Shown: in pieces, positions 1 to 7,445 of the stretch | How the letters are laid out: the number at the start of each line of letters is the position of its first letter | Position numbering within the stretch: the first letter of the stretch is position 1 | NCBI GenBank assembly: GCA_017380975.1 | Contig: JAFOCX010000247.1 | Coordinates: 1-10,046 of the forward strand | DNA from: Lachnospiraceae bacterium | Lineage (GTDB): Bacteria > Bacillota > Clostridia > Lachnospirales > Lachnospiraceae | Direction: 5' to 3' | DNA: 10,046 nt | Program-made: the position numbers and the translations under genes | Notes under the pieces: generated by a model | Database searches by the model: none | Told to the model about the DNA's origin: nothing | Seen by the model: the letters and a program-made list of their open reading frames with translations, nothing else

Positions 1-631
1 AGTCAAGAACGCCTTTTCTGCCTGTTGTATGGAATACAACGATGCCTGTATGATCGTGGATTTCCTGAATGTTCCATTTCTTAACGCCGCAGCCTGCCAT
101 GATGTCGATTCTGCCTGCTGCCTTCTCATAAACTTCTTTCAGAAGGTCTTTACCTTCAACAACATTGCTCTGCTGACCGGATGTAAGGATTGTCTTGCAG
201 CCAAGTTCGATCGCCTCTTCCAGAGTCTTGAACGGATCACGTGTCATATCAAATGCACGGTGAAGAGTTACGTCCATATCGCCTGCACAAGCCATCATTC
301 TCTTCATAACTTCGATGTCAAGGTCACCGTCCGGTGTAAGAGCACCGATAACAACGCCGTTAGCACCTAAATCTCTGAACATAGCGATGTCTTCGCACAT
401 AGCTTCGATCTCATCCTCTGTGTAAAGGAAATCACCGAAACGCGGACGAATAAGAACATTGATCTTAACGCCCTTACAGTCTCTCTGAACCTGTTTGAAT
501 ACCGGAAGTGTCGGAGTGCAGCCGCCGATGATCAGGTGGGAGCAAAGTTCAAGTCTGTCAGCGCCGCCTTTTGTAGCGTTTACGCAAGACTGGTAAGAAT
601 CTACGCAAGCTTCGATTAACGGTTTATTCAT
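1..631 (-). CDS. cutC: CutC family copper homeostasis protein, C-terminus cut by window edge
   Basis: Translation from the ATG at 631 gives 210 residues with no stop before the left edge. CutC proteins are usually about 240-250 residues, so a few dozen are missing. Family motifs are clear: ADRLELC near residues 24-30, IRPRFGDFLYT at 61-71, GVVIGALTPDGDLD at 92-105, TLHRAFDMTRDP at 122-133, LTSG at 149-152 and MAGCGV at 178-183. CutC is a cytosolic TIM-barrel protein linked to copper tolerance in E. coli; its biochemical role is still disputed. The start is fixed by an AAGGAG site at 641-646. Only 28 nt separate it from the stop of the OppF-like ATPase and no terminator is visible between them, so it is probably the last or a late gene of the importer operon. 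Family assignment is firm; a role in copper here is inference. Confidence 0.93.
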   Translation of the reverse strand, partial: MNKPLIEACVDSYQSCVNATKGGADRLELCSHLIIGGCTPTLPVFKQVQRDCKGVKINVLIRPRFGDFLYTEDEIEAMCEDIAMFRDLGANGVVIGALTPDGDLDIEVMKRMMACAGDMDVTLHRAFDMTRDPFKTLEEAIELGCKTILTSGQQSNVVEGKDLLKEVYEKAAGRIDIMAGCGVKKWNIQEIHDHTGIVVFHTTGRKGVLD

Positions 632-659
632 TTTCTAATTCTCCTTAATGAAAATATGA

Positions 660-1631
660 TTAGTCGTAAAGGTGACAAGCAACAAAGTGACCCGGCTCAA
701 CCTCATGTGTTACCGGTCTCTCCTCTAAGCACACCGGTTTGCATTTCTTACATCTTGCTGCAAACGGACAGCCCTTCGGAAGATTGATTGTGGACGGGAT
801 ATCACCTTCAAGGATGATACGCTCTTTGTGGAGTGTCGGATCCGGGATCGGTACAGCAGAGAGAAGAGCCTCTGTATACGGATGCATCGGTTTCGCATAT
901 AATAACTCCTTCGGAGCTGTCTCAACTACGAATCCAAGGTACATAACTGCGATTCTGTCGGAGATCATCTCTACTACAGAAAGGTCATGGGAAATGAATA
1001 CGTATGTGAGTTTGTATTCCTGCTGAAGTCTGTTCAGAAGGTTTAATACCTGAGCCTGGATGGATACGTCAAGAGCGGAGATCGGCTCATCGGCGATAAC
1101 CAGTTTCGGGTTTACTGTAAGGGCACGTGCGATACCTACACGCTGCTTCTGACCACCGGAGAACTCGTGCGGATAACGCTGTGCGTGTTTTGCACTAAGA
1201 CCTACGATACCAAGAAGCTCGTTAACGATCTTCATACGGCCTGCTTCGTCTAAATCTGTGTGGATGAGGAGCGGCTCTTCGATGAGCTCAGCAACCTTCA
1301 TACGCGGATTTAAGCTTCCTGCCGGATCCTGGAAGATCATCTGCATATCTTTTCTGATCGGACGCATTTCGTCCTGAGAAATCTTGGAGATTTCTTTTCC
1401 CATGAACCAAATCTCACCGCTGTCCGGGTTCATCAGGTGGTTGATCAAACGACCTGTTGTGGATTTACCACATCCGGACTCACCTACGATAGAGAATGTC
1501 TCACCTTCGTAAACATCAAAGCTAACGTTGTTTACAGCGTGAACGAATTTGGTTGGTTTTCCGAAAAGGGATTTACCAACAGGGAAAGTTTTAGATACAT
1601 TTTTTAATGAAAGAATCGGTTTCTTTTCCAT
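660..1631 (-). CDS. oppF: Peptide-type ABC importer ATP-binding subunit, OppF/DppF-like
   Basis: This 323-residue protein is one of two ATPases that power the importer encoded upstream, acting at the inner face of the membrane. Walker A is GESGCGKS at 50-57, the Q-loop glutamine is Q101, the ABC signature FSGGQKQR is at 157-164, Walker B LVIADE at 177-182 and the switch histidine H215. The C-terminal oligopeptide-transporter extension is present, with Cys at 288, 294, 297, 301 and 319. That resembles the cysteine cluster reported to hold an iron-sulfur centre in some Opp/Dpp ATPases. The ATG at 1631 is supported by a GGGGAGGA site at 1638-1645, directly next to the stop of the preceding ATPase gene 14 nt upstream. 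In E. coli GsiA the two ATPase halves are fused; here they are separate genes. The family is certain; the substrate is not known from this subunit. Confidence 0.95.
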   Translation of the reverse strand: MEKKPILSLKNVSKTFPVGKSLFGKPTKFVHAVNNVSFDVYEGETFSIVGESGCGKSTTGRLINHLMNPDSGEIWFMGKEISKISQDEMRPIRKDMQMIFQDPAGSLNPRMKVAELIEEPLLIHTDLDEAGRMKIVNELLGIVGLSAKHAQRYPHEFSGGQKQRVGIARALTVNPKLVIADEPISALDVSIQAQVLNLLNRLQQEYKLTYVFISHDLSVVEMISDRIAVMYLGFVVETAPKELLYAKPMHPYTEALLSAVPIPDPTLHKERIILEGDIPSTINLPKGCPFAARCKKCKPVCLEERPVTHEVEPGHFVACHLYD

Positions 1632-1645
1632 ATTCAGTCCTCCCC

Positions 1646-2626
1646 TTATTTATCCTGCACAAGCCAACATCTGCACTTGTGGTTCTCGCCGATCTGGAAT
1701 AACTCCGGATTTTCTTTTCTACATTTATCTGTAGCGTACTTACATCTCGGAGCAAAACGGCAGCCTTCCGGCATCGCAGCAAGATCCGGAACGGAACCCG
1801 GGATAGACGGAAGAACTTTTACACCGGAACCAAGCTTCGGAACGGAAGCAATAAGGCCCTGTGTATACGGATGGGACGGATTACCGAAGAGAGTTTCAAC
1901 CGGAGCTTCCTCAACGATCTTACCTGCGTACATAACGATAACACGGGAACACATCTCGGCAACAACACCGAGGTCATGTGTGATCAGAAGAATGGAAGAC
2001 TGCTCTTCTTTCTGGATTTTTTTCATAAGATCGAGGATCTGAGCCTGAATTGTAACGTCAAGAGCTGTTGTCGGCTCATCAGCGATCAGAAGCTTCGGAT
2101 CGTTACTCATAGCCATCGCGATCATAACACGCTGGGACATACCACCGGATAACTGGTGCGGATAGTTCTTTAATACACGTGGCGGATCCGGGATACCTAC
2201 TTTTTTCAGCATCTCAGCTGCATGTGCCAAAGCTTGCTCCTTCGTCATGTCAGAGTGAAGACGGATTGTCTCGATCATCTGTTTGTCAATACGCATGGAC
2301 GGGTTCAGGGCAGACATCGGCTCCTGGAAGATCATGGACATCTTACCGCCGCGGATCTTTCTAACTTCTTCGTTAGATGCTTTTACAAGATCCACACCGT
2401 CTAAAATAATTTCACCGTTTGTGATCTTACCCGGTGTATCTTTTAAGAGCTGCATTACAGAAAGAGATGTAACACTCTTACCGCAACCAGACTCACCTAC
2501 CAGGCCAAGAATCTCACCTTTATTAATGTTAAAAGAAACATTAGCAACAGCAGTTACGCTGCTTGTTTTACTAGAGAAGAACTCTGTTCGTAAATCTTTT
2601 ACTTCAAGTAATACTTCCTGTGGCAT
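1646..2626 (-). CDS. oppD: Peptide-type ABC importer ATP-binding subunit, OppD/DppD-like
   Basis: This is the second ATPase of the importer, 326 residues from the ATG at 2626. Walker A GESGCGKS lies at 44-51, Q-loop Q101, signature LSGGMSQR at 159-166, Walker B LLIADE at 179-184 and switch histidine H217. The C-terminal extension carries Cys at 289, 295, 302, 318 and 320, the spacing expected of the oligopeptide ATPase C-terminal domain. The frame stays open upstream to a TTG at 2650, but that start would place the AAAGGAG site inside the coding sequence. With the ATG at 2626 the site is 7 nt away, so 2626 is preferred. The gene starts 28 nt after the GsiD-like permease stop and ends 14 nt before the OppF-like start, which implies translation from one mRNA. 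It probably pairs with OppF as a heterodimer. Confidence 0.95.
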   Translation of the reverse strand: MPQEVLLEVKDLRTEFFSSKTSSVTAVANVSFNINKGEILGLVGESGCGKSVTSLSVMQLLKDTPGKITNGEIILDGVDLVKASNEEVRKIRGGKMSMIFQEPMSALNPSMRIDKQMIETIRLHSDMTKEQALAHAAEMLKKVGIPDPPRVLKNYPHQLSGGMSQRVMIAMAMSNDPKLLIADEPTTALDVTIQAQILDLMKKIQKEEQSSILLITHDLGVVAEMCSRVIVMYAGKIVEEAPVETLFGNPSHPYTQGLIASVPKLGSGVKVLPSIPGSVPDLAAMPEGCRFAPRCKYATDKCRKENPELFQIGENHKCRCWLVQDK

Positions 2627-2633
2627 ACTTGGA

Positions 2634-2640
2634 CTCCTTT
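2634..2640 (-). promoter_or_regulatory. Ribosome binding site that fixes the OppD-like start
   Basis: The minus strand reads AAAGGAG here, 7 nt before the ATG at 2626. Because the site lies inside the open frame that extends upstream to a TTG at 2650, it decides in favour of the internal ATG and removes eight residues from the longest possible protein. Confidence 0.85.
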
Positions 2641-2654
2641 CAATTTTCAATCAA

Positions 2655-3575
2655 TTACTTGATCTTCGGGTCAAGAGTATCTCTTAAGCCATCACCGAAC
2701 AGGTTAAATGCAAGAACTGTAACGAAGATTACAAGACCCGGCAGATAAACCATGTGCGGAGCTGTACTCAGGTAACTTCTACCCAGGGAAAGCATTGCAC
2801 CCCATTCCGGATCAGCTACGTTCGCGCCGAAGCCGAGGAAGCTAAGGGAAGAAGCTGCCATGATAGCAGAACCGATTCTCATTGTAAAGTTTACGATCAG
2901 GGACTGAATTGTACCCGGGAAGATGTGTTTAAAAAGGATTCGACCATCTTTACATCCCAGGCTTCGCGCAACTTCTACATAAAGGCAACCTTTAACAGCA
3001 AGAGTTGCAGATCTCATAATACGTGCGAAGGACGGTACTGTGAAGACAGCAACCGCAATAAATACGTTAATAATACCAGGTCCTAATGCAGCCACGATCG
3101 CGATTGCAAGAAGGATATCCGGGAAACTGAATAATACGTCTGCACCACGCATTACAAGCATCTCGATCCATCCGCCATAGTAACCGGAGAGAAGACCTAA
3201 AACTGTACCAATCGCTGCACCTACGATAACGGAAGAAAGTGCAACACCAAGTGTTAACGGAGCACCAGCCATAATACGGCTTAAGATATCACGGCCAAAC
3301 TGGTCTGTACCAAACCAATGTTTTGCACTCGGACCAGAAAGGATATTGTCATAATCAAATGCATTCGCTTCATACGGAGCAAGTGATGGTCCAACAAGTG
3401 CAAGGATCAGAAGAGCAACCATAACAAAGAAAGCAACAACCGCTGTTTTTCTCTTGGCAAACTTCTTAACAAACGCTTTTACCTTACCGTCTGTGGACAC
3501 TTTAATATTTTCATCAATATAATTCTCTTCAAAAGAGGTATTGATTTTTGCCTGTTCATTCTGTGTGTTTGACAT
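2655..3575 (-). CDS. gsiD: Peptide/glutathione-type ABC importer permease, GsiD/DppC-like
   Basis: This 306-residue inner-membrane permease forms half of the transport channel. It has a soluble N-terminus of about 45 residues, a first membrane segment near 46-63 and then the BPD_transp_1 domain with about five more helices. The EAA loop that contacts an ATPase is at roughly 200-220 (VARSLGCKDG followed by FKHIFPG). Landmarks such as FDYDN at 73-77, HWFGTD at 86-91, GRDILSR at 94-100, ASSLSFLG and a terminal GDGLRDTLDPKIK match E. coli GsiD closely as recalled, more so than OppC. The start is supported by GAGGAGG at 3581-3587. It begins 19 nt after the partner permease stop. The symbol is by resemblance; glutathione as substrate is unproven. 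Confidence 0.93.
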   Translation of the reverse strand: MSNTQNEQAKINTSFEENYIDENIKVSTDGKVKAFVKKFAKRKTAVVAFFVMVALLILALVGPSLAPYEANAFDYDNILSGPSAKHWFGTDQFGRDILSRIMAGAPLTLGVALSSVIVGAAIGTVLGLLSGYYGGWIEMLVMRGADVLFSFPDILLAIAIVAALGPGIINVFIAVAVFTVPSFARIMRSATLAVKGCLYVEVARSLGCKDGRILFKHIFPGTIQSLIVNFTMRIGSAIMAASSLSFLGFGANVADPEWGAMLSLGRSYLSTAPHMVYLPGLVIFVTVLAFNLFGDGLRDTLDPKIK

Positions 3576-3594
3576 AGTATCCTCCTCTTTTCTA

Positions 3595-4515
3595 TTAGTC
3601 GTAACGAATCTTCGGGTTAATTACGCCGTATAATACGTCAACGATCAGGTTGATAAGAACGTACTGAAGGGCGAAGATTAACAGAATACCCTGGATTGTC
3701 GGATAATCACGGTAAGCGATGGAGTCTGTTAACAGACGACCCATACCCGGGATAGAGAAGATAGTCTCTGTAAGAACGGAACCGGATAATAAACCACCGA
3801 TCTGAAGACCGAGGATTGTAACAACCTGGATAAGAGAGTTCATAAAAGCATGACGGAACATAACGATCTGCTCTCTCTGACCTTTCGCACGTGCAGTACG
3901 AACGTAGTCCTCTCTTAATGTCTCAAGCATGGAAGAACGGGAATATCTGGCAAGTGTCGCCATGATACCAGTACCCATAACCATAGACGGAAGGATCAAG
4001 TGTTTCCAGCTCTCTAAACCACCGGACGGTAACCATCCAAGTTTAACGGAGAAGAACTGGATACCCATAAGACCAAGCCAGAAACCCGGAGCGGAAAGAC
4101 CACAGATAGCAAACAACATACCACCAAGGTCTACCCAGGTGCCTCGCTTAATCGCACACATAACACCAATAAAAATACCTGCAAACGGAGCCCATACAAG
4201 ACCCGCAAATACTAATCGAATTGTGAACTGGAATCTGGACCAGATCAGTTCTGTAACAGGAAGATTGGACTTAAAGCTGCGGCCAAGGTCGCCACTAAGC
4301 GCATTCTTAACCCAGTTAAAATACTGAACGATAAGCGGATCTTTAAGACCTAATTCTTCTCTAAGTGCTTCAACCTCTTCAAGAGAAGCCTCTACACCTG
4401 CGAGTGTTTTCGCCGGATCACCTGGAATGAGGTGAATGAACATAAAAACAACAATTGAGATGATGATCATCAACGGAATTGTTTCTAATAAACGTCTAGC
4501 AACGTAACGTCCCAT
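3595..4515 (-). CDS. gsiC: Peptide/glutathione-type ABC importer permease, GsiC/DppB-like
   Basis: This 306-residue permease is the other half of the channel. The N-terminal motif RYVARRLLETIP followed by a membrane helix and HLIPGDPA (28-35) is typical of DppB/GsiC proteins. About six membrane segments can be drawn. The EAA loop is at about 202-221 (EDYVRTARAKG). The C-terminus LINLIVDVLYGVINPKIRY is very close to that of E. coli GsiC as recalled. The ATG at 4515 has a GGGAGGT site at 4522-4528. The gene lies 79 nt after the lipoprotein gene, and the gap holds a strong hairpin that could lower expression of this and later genes relative to the lipoprotein. The substrate is not shown by the sequence. 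Confidence 0.94.
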   Translation of the reverse strand: MGRYVARRLLETIPLMIIISIVVFMFIHLIPGDPAKTLAGVEASLEEVEALREELGLKDPLIVQYFNWVKNALSGDLGRSFKSNLPVTELIWSRFQFTIRLVFAGLVWAPFAGIFIGVMCAIKRGTWVDLGGMLFAICGLSAPGFWLGLMGIQFFSVKLGWLPSGGLESWKHLILPSMVMGTGIMATLARYSRSSMLETLREDYVRTARAKGQREQIVMFRHAFMNSLIQVVTILGLQIGGLLSGSVLTETIFSIPGMGRLLTDSIAYRDYPTIQGILLIFALQYVLINLIVDVLYGVINPKIRYD

Positions 4516-4555
4516 TAAACTACCTCCCTAATAGTTTCAACTAGTTCTAGTTTAA

Positions 4556-4583
4556 GAAACGGAGTAGTTTCCTACTCCGTTTC
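4556..4583 (-). promoter_or_regulatory. Intercistronic stem-loop with GAAA tetraloop between lipoprotein and permease genes
   Basis: GAAACGGAGTAG at 4556-4567 is perfectly complementary to 4572-4583, leaving a 4-nt loop. On the transcribed (minus) strand the loop reads GAAA closed by a G-C pair, a stable GNRA tetraloop. It starts 11 nt after the lipoprotein stop and ends 40 nt before the permease start. There is no long U-tract after it (TTAAACTAG), so it looks more like an mRNA-stabilising or partially terminating element than a full terminator. Such elements commonly keep binding-protein mRNA in excess over permease mRNA. A weaker inverted repeat, AACTAG-TT-CTAGTT at 4539-4552, lies next to it. 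Confidence 0.8.
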
Positions 4584-4594
4584 GATATGTTATA

Positions 4595-6247
4595 TTACTG
4601 CTCTAAACCGATTGTTCTAAATACCATTGTTCCGCCCGGTTTGTACTGTAAACCTGTTACATATGTCTTGAACGCGTTAAGAGTATTGTCGTTTCCTAAG
4701 AAGATCCACGGACACTCTTCCCAAGCGATAGCCTGTGCTTTTGCATATGCTTCAGCGATCTTTGTTGTATCAGACATCTTTAAAGCATCGTCAAGGAGCT
4801 GGTTGAATTCTGCGTTGTTCCAGAATGCTGTGTTGTAGCCGTTCGGCGGGAATTTCTCGCCGTGAAGGATACTTCTCATGGAACCGTCAGCCTCGTAAGA
4901 ACCGGAAGACCAGTTTACGTACCACATCTGAACTGTTGTCTCTTCAAGCGGAGCACTTGTCTTCTCAGCGTTAGCTGTGGACTCGTTCGGAAGAAGAATT
5001 ACGTTGATACCAATCTGGGAAAGCTGCTGCTGTACGAATGTAGCACCCTTCTGCTCGATTGTTGTGTTATCTACAACGATTTCTACATCAAAGCCATCTT
5101 CGAAGCCAGCTTCTTTCATGAGAGCCTTTGCTTTCTCTACGTCAGCTGTGTACGGAGCCTGCTCAGCATAGTAGTAAATGGAATCGGAGAAGATGGATGT
5201 CGGAGCTTTTGCATAGCCGTTGAATACAACTTTTGCGTAAGCTTCGCTATCGAATGCCCAGTTACAAGCCTGACGAACTCTCTTGTCTGCGAACGGTTTT
5301 CTGCCATCCTCAAGAGCCCACTCTGTGTTAAGAGTTACATAACGGTATGTAGTAGCCGGAGCAACGTCGATGATGATGGACGGATCGTTCTCGATTAAGG
5401 AAACGTCTGTTACCGGTACCGGTGTGATGATGTCAGCTTCGCCTGTCTGAAGCATAGCGATACGAGCTGCATCCTCCGGAACTACCATGAATGTTAAGGA
5501 ATCAACTGTAGAACCCTCTCTCCAGTAGTTCTCGTTCGGAACCATCTTTGTGTAACCGCCGTCAACACGCTCAGCAAGTTTGAACGGGCCTGTACCAGCA
5601 GAGTTCTTTGCAAGATAGTCGGAAGCGTTTTCCATAGCCATAGCTTTCGGGGAAACGATTCTGAACTGTGTGATCTTGTTGATGAATGTGTTGTTCGGCT
5701 CTTTGAGGTGGATTGTTACCTGATATTCGCTATCAACTGTAACGCCTTCCCAAGCAGAGATTGTTCTCTTAAGTGTTAAGCTCTCATCAGCTACACCACG
5801 ATCATAAACAGCTTTAACTGCTTCAGCGTTGAACGGCTCGCCATCGTGGAATGTGATACCCTCGTTAAGAATGAATGTGTAATCTTTACCATCTTCAGAT
5901 ACGGACCACTCTTTAGCAAGCATCGGAACTACGTTTGTGTTCTCGTCGAATGCTAACAGACACTCATACATTTCGTTTGTGATCTGGTTGGAGATACCGT
6001 TGGAAGATTTGTGCGGGTCAAGGTGTGTAGCGTCTGCCTGGAGAGCGATAACGATATCGTTGTCCGGGGAAACTGCTGTAGCTGCCTCAACTTTAGCTTC
6101 TTTGGAAGCTTTTACTTCTTCTGCGCTAGCTGTTGTTGTCTCTGCTGCTGCTGTTGTTGCTGCCGGTGCTGTCTCTTTAGCGCCACAAGCTGTTACGCTT
6201 AATGCCATAGCACTAACAAGAGCAAGAGATACTAATTTCTTTTTCAT
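4595..6247 (-). CDS. gsiB: Peptide/glutathione-type ABC importer substrate-binding lipoprotein, GsiB-like
   Basis: This 550-residue extracellular lipoprotein captures the substrate. A lipoprotein signal peptide is plain: MKKK, a hydrophobic core, then VTAC with the lipidated Cys at 21. A low-complexity Ala/Thr/Glu/Lys tether of about 40 residues follows, and the SBP_bac_5 domain starts near residue 63 (NDIVIALQADATHLDPHKS). Motifs NSAGTGPFKL, ITFHDGEPF, KRVRQACNWAFD, NGYAKAPTS and the region YVNWSSGSYEADGS through FPPNGYNTAFW to ECPWIFLG follow the GsiB pattern closely as recalled. The ATG at 6247 has a GGGAGGT site at 6256-6262. As first gene of the operon it sits directly behind a strong promoter. 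Peptides, glutathione or another small thiol or dipeptide are all possible ligands; nickel seems less likely given the resemblance to GsiB. Confidence 0.94.
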   Translation of the reverse strand: MKKKLVSLALVSAMALSVTACGAKETAPAATTAAAETTTASAEEVKASKEAKVEAATAVSPDNDIVIALQADATHLDPHKSSNGISNQITNEMYECLLAFDENTNVVPMLAKEWSVSEDGKDYTFILNEGITFHDGEPFNAEAVKAVYDRGVADESLTLKRTISAWEGVTVDSEYQVTIHLKEPNNTFINKITQFRIVSPKAMAMENASDYLAKNSAGTGPFKLAERVDGGYTKMVPNENYWREGSTVDSLTFMVVPEDAARIAMLQTGEADIITPVPVTDVSLIENDPSIIIDVAPATTYRYVTLNTEWALEDGRKPFADKRVRQACNWAFDSEAYAKVVFNGYAKAPTSIFSDSIYYYAEQAPYTADVEKAKALMKEAGFEDGFDVEIVVDNTTIEQKGATFVQQQLSQIGINVILLPNESTANAEKTSAPLEETTVQMWYVNWSSGSYEADGSMRSILHGEKFPPNGYNTAFWNNAEFNQLLDDALKMSDTTKIAEAYAKAQAIAWEECPWIFLGNDNTLNAFKTYVTGLQYKPGGTMVFRTIGLEQ

Positions 6248-6321
6248 TTGGTAGGACCTCCCTTTCCTTTAATAAAAAATAGTAATTTGTCTTTATGAAC
6301 TCCATAAAAACAACCATCTAT

Positions 6322-6350
6322 ATTATAAAACATTTTAAATAAATAGACAA
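6322..6350 (-). promoter_or_regulatory. Sigma-A promoter of the importer operon
   Basis: On the minus strand TTGTCT (6350-6345) is followed after exactly 17 nt by a perfect TATAAT (6327-6322). Transcription should start near 6315, giving a leader of roughly 70 nt before the lipoprotein ATG. The flanks are AT-rich. Confidence 0.8.
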
Positions 6351-6385
6351 GTTTTGCATTGAATAAAGTACATTTTTATTGCATT

Positions 6386-6428
6386 TTCACAAATGTTTCG
6401 TGCTGTTTTTGTTAAAAACATTTGTGAA
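6386..6428. repeat. Perfect 13-bp inverted repeat in the divergent promoter region, candidate operator
   Basis: TTCACAAATGTTT at 6386-6398 is repeated exactly in reverse complement at 6416-6428, with a 17-nt spacer. The arm centres are 30 bp apart, close to three helical turns, so both could be bound from one face. The repeat lies between the two divergent promoters, centred about 92 bp upstream of the predicted importer start and 81 bp upstream of the predicted esterase start. That placement suits an activator or a looping regulator acting on both sides. No regulator gene lies in the window. Confidence 0.65.
6404..6420. repeat. Short palindrome overlapping the divergent operator
   Basis: TGTTTTT at 6404-6410 and AAAAACA at 6414-6420 are perfect reverse complements around a 3-nt centre. 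The right half overlaps the right arm of the larger inverted repeat. It could be a second binding site in competition with the first, or chance in AT-rich DNA. Confidence 0.4.
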
Positions 6429-6452
6429 GCTTTTAATCAAAGTCGGGAAATC

Positions 6453-6481
6453 TTGCCTTTTTTTTGCAACTATGCTATAGT
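6453..6481 (+). promoter_or_regulatory. Sigma-A promoter of the esterase/ATP-grasp genes
   Basis: TTGCCT at 6453-6458 and TATAGT at 6476-6481 are separated by 17 nt. The start site would be near 6488, leaving a leader of about 37 nt. The following ribosome site is modest: GGAG at 6511-6514 with a rather long 10-nt gap to the ATG at 6525. Confidence 0.7.
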
Positions 6482-6524
6482 AGGGGATATATTTACCAAA
6501 AATGCAGATTGGAGATGACATAAT

Positions 6525-7295
6525 ATGGTAAAGAAATGGAAAGTTACCTTTCCTGCTCCGACCGGACCGGAGACAAGATGGGCCTACGTTTACCTTCCGG
6601 AATCTTATTTTGAGGAACCGGAAAAACGTTATCCTGTTTTGTATATGTTCGATGGCCATAACCTGTTCTCTGACGAAGAGGCTTCTTATGGCAAATCCTG
6701 GGGTCTGAAAGATTATATGGACCAGACAGGCACAGAACTGATCATCGCAGCTGTCGAGTGTAACCATCACCCGGATTTCGGCCGTCTGAAGGAATATGCT
6801 CCGTTTGATTACGATGATCCGGTTGCCGGACCGATCAGCGGCTGCGGCAAAGTTACGATGGACTGGTACGTAAAGAAGTTCAAACGCGAGATCGATCGTC
6901 GTTACCGTACTCTTCCGGATCGCCGTCATACCTTTGTTTCCGGAAGCTCCATGGGCGGACTTATGACCCTCTATGCGATCACAGAGTACAATCAGTACTT
7001 TTCCGGCGGCGCTGCTCTTTCTCCATCCCTCTGGACCAATCCGGAGATGATCGAAGAGATGATCCGCAGCTCCTGGCTCAAACCAAACACCAGACTTTAC
7101 ATGGACTACGGCTCCGTTGAGATGAAAAATCATCACGGTATGGTCCGTCTGTTCCAGAGAGTCACTTCCTTATTTATAATGAAGCGCGTTTTCCTCACAA
7201 GCCGCATCGTACCGTACGGTGACCACACAGAGGCCTGCTGGGAAAAACAGGTTCCTTATTTTATGGGCGCGCTGCTTTATGAAGATGAGGATTAA
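6525..7295 (+). CDS. Alpha/beta-hydrolase esterase, PF00756 (esterase D/Fes-like) family
   Basis: This 256-residue protein has no signal peptide or membrane segment, so it should be cytosolic. The N-terminal part reads like the family: strand WAYVYLPESYF, then RYPVLYMFDGHNLFSDEEAS (35-54). The nucleophile elbow is GSSMG with Ser142, in strand HTFVSGSSMGGLMTLY. His234 in PYGDHTEACW is the likely catalytic histidine, and Asp194 in LYMDYGS is a candidate for the acid. PF00756 enzymes hydrolyse or transfer acyl groups on varied substrates (S-formylglutathione, siderophores, sugar esters, mycolates), so the substrate cannot be read from sequence. It is transcribed divergently from the importer, and a related hydrolase and an ATP-grasp ligase follow. 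A 248-nt gap to the next gene lacks a convincing terminator, so read-through is possible. Confidence 0.9.
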   Translation: MVKKWKVTFPAPTGPETRWAYVYLPESYFEEPEKRYPVLYMFDGHNLFSDEEASYGKSWGLKDYMDQTGTELIIAAVECNHHPDFGRLKEYAPFDYDDPVAGPISGCGKVTMDWYVKKFKREIDRRYRTLPDRRHTFVSGSSMGGLMTLYAITEYNQYFSGGAALSPSLWTNPEMIEEMIRSSWLKPNTRLYMDYGSVEMKNHHGMVRLFQRVTSLFIMKRVFLTSRIVPYGDHTEACWEKQVPYFMGALLYEDED

Positions 7296-7330
7296 TCCTT
7301 ATATTTCCGTATGAATAAAGGGATTCGGTA

Positions 7331-7359
7331 TTGAAATTATCGCTCCCTCTTGTTATTAT
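7331..7359 (+). promoter_or_regulatory. Candidate extended -10 promoter (P1) for the second esterase and ATP-grasp genes
   Basis: TTGAAA at 7331-7336, a 17-nt spacer and TATTAT at 7354-7359 preceded by TGT, which supplies an extended -10 TG. Transcription from about 7366 would give an unusually long leader of about 178 nt containing the hairpin at 7385-7404. In the 248-nt gap this and the promoter at 7446-7475 are the main signals. Confidence 0.6.
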
Positions 7360-7384
7360 ATACTATATATTAAGGATTTTTTAA

Positions 7385-7404
7385 GGACCGGAACCAACCG
7401 GTCC
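7385..7404 (+). promoter_or_regulatory. GC-rich hairpin in the leader of the second esterase
   Basis: GGACCGG at 7385-7391 pairs perfectly with CCGGTCC at 7398-7404 around a 6-nt loop AACCAA. It stands out in an AT-rich gap. The T-run precedes rather than follows it (ATTTTTTAA at 7376-7384), so it is not a plus-strand terminator. It could be a leader structure or an operator placed just after promoter P1. Confidence 0.55.
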
Positions 7405-7445
7405 CAAAACCATGCCCAAGCACTTTAGTACTTTAAAATGCAAAA

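Noticed and set aside
29..370. A 113-codon plus-strand open frame at the left edge
   Set aside because: It is the shadow of cutC, whose minus-strand product has clear family motifs.
2627..2650. Eight extra N-terminal codons of the OppD-like protein from a TTG start
   Set aside because: The ribosome binding site for the ATG at 2626 lies within these codons, and family members begin near the ATG.
6120..6175. GCT/GTT-rich triplet run resembling a simple repeat
   Set aside because: It encodes the Ala/Thr-rich tether of the lipoprotein on the minus strand; the triplets are imperfect and need no other explanation.
6387..7136. A 249-codon open frame antisense to the first esterase
   Set aside because: It covers the control region and an intact esterase gene, resembles no family I know, and would have to read through the inverted repeat and the promoter region.
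7294..7326. Possible terminator after the first esterase (AATCC ... GGGATT)
   Set aside because: The stem is imperfect, AT-rich and lacks a T-run.
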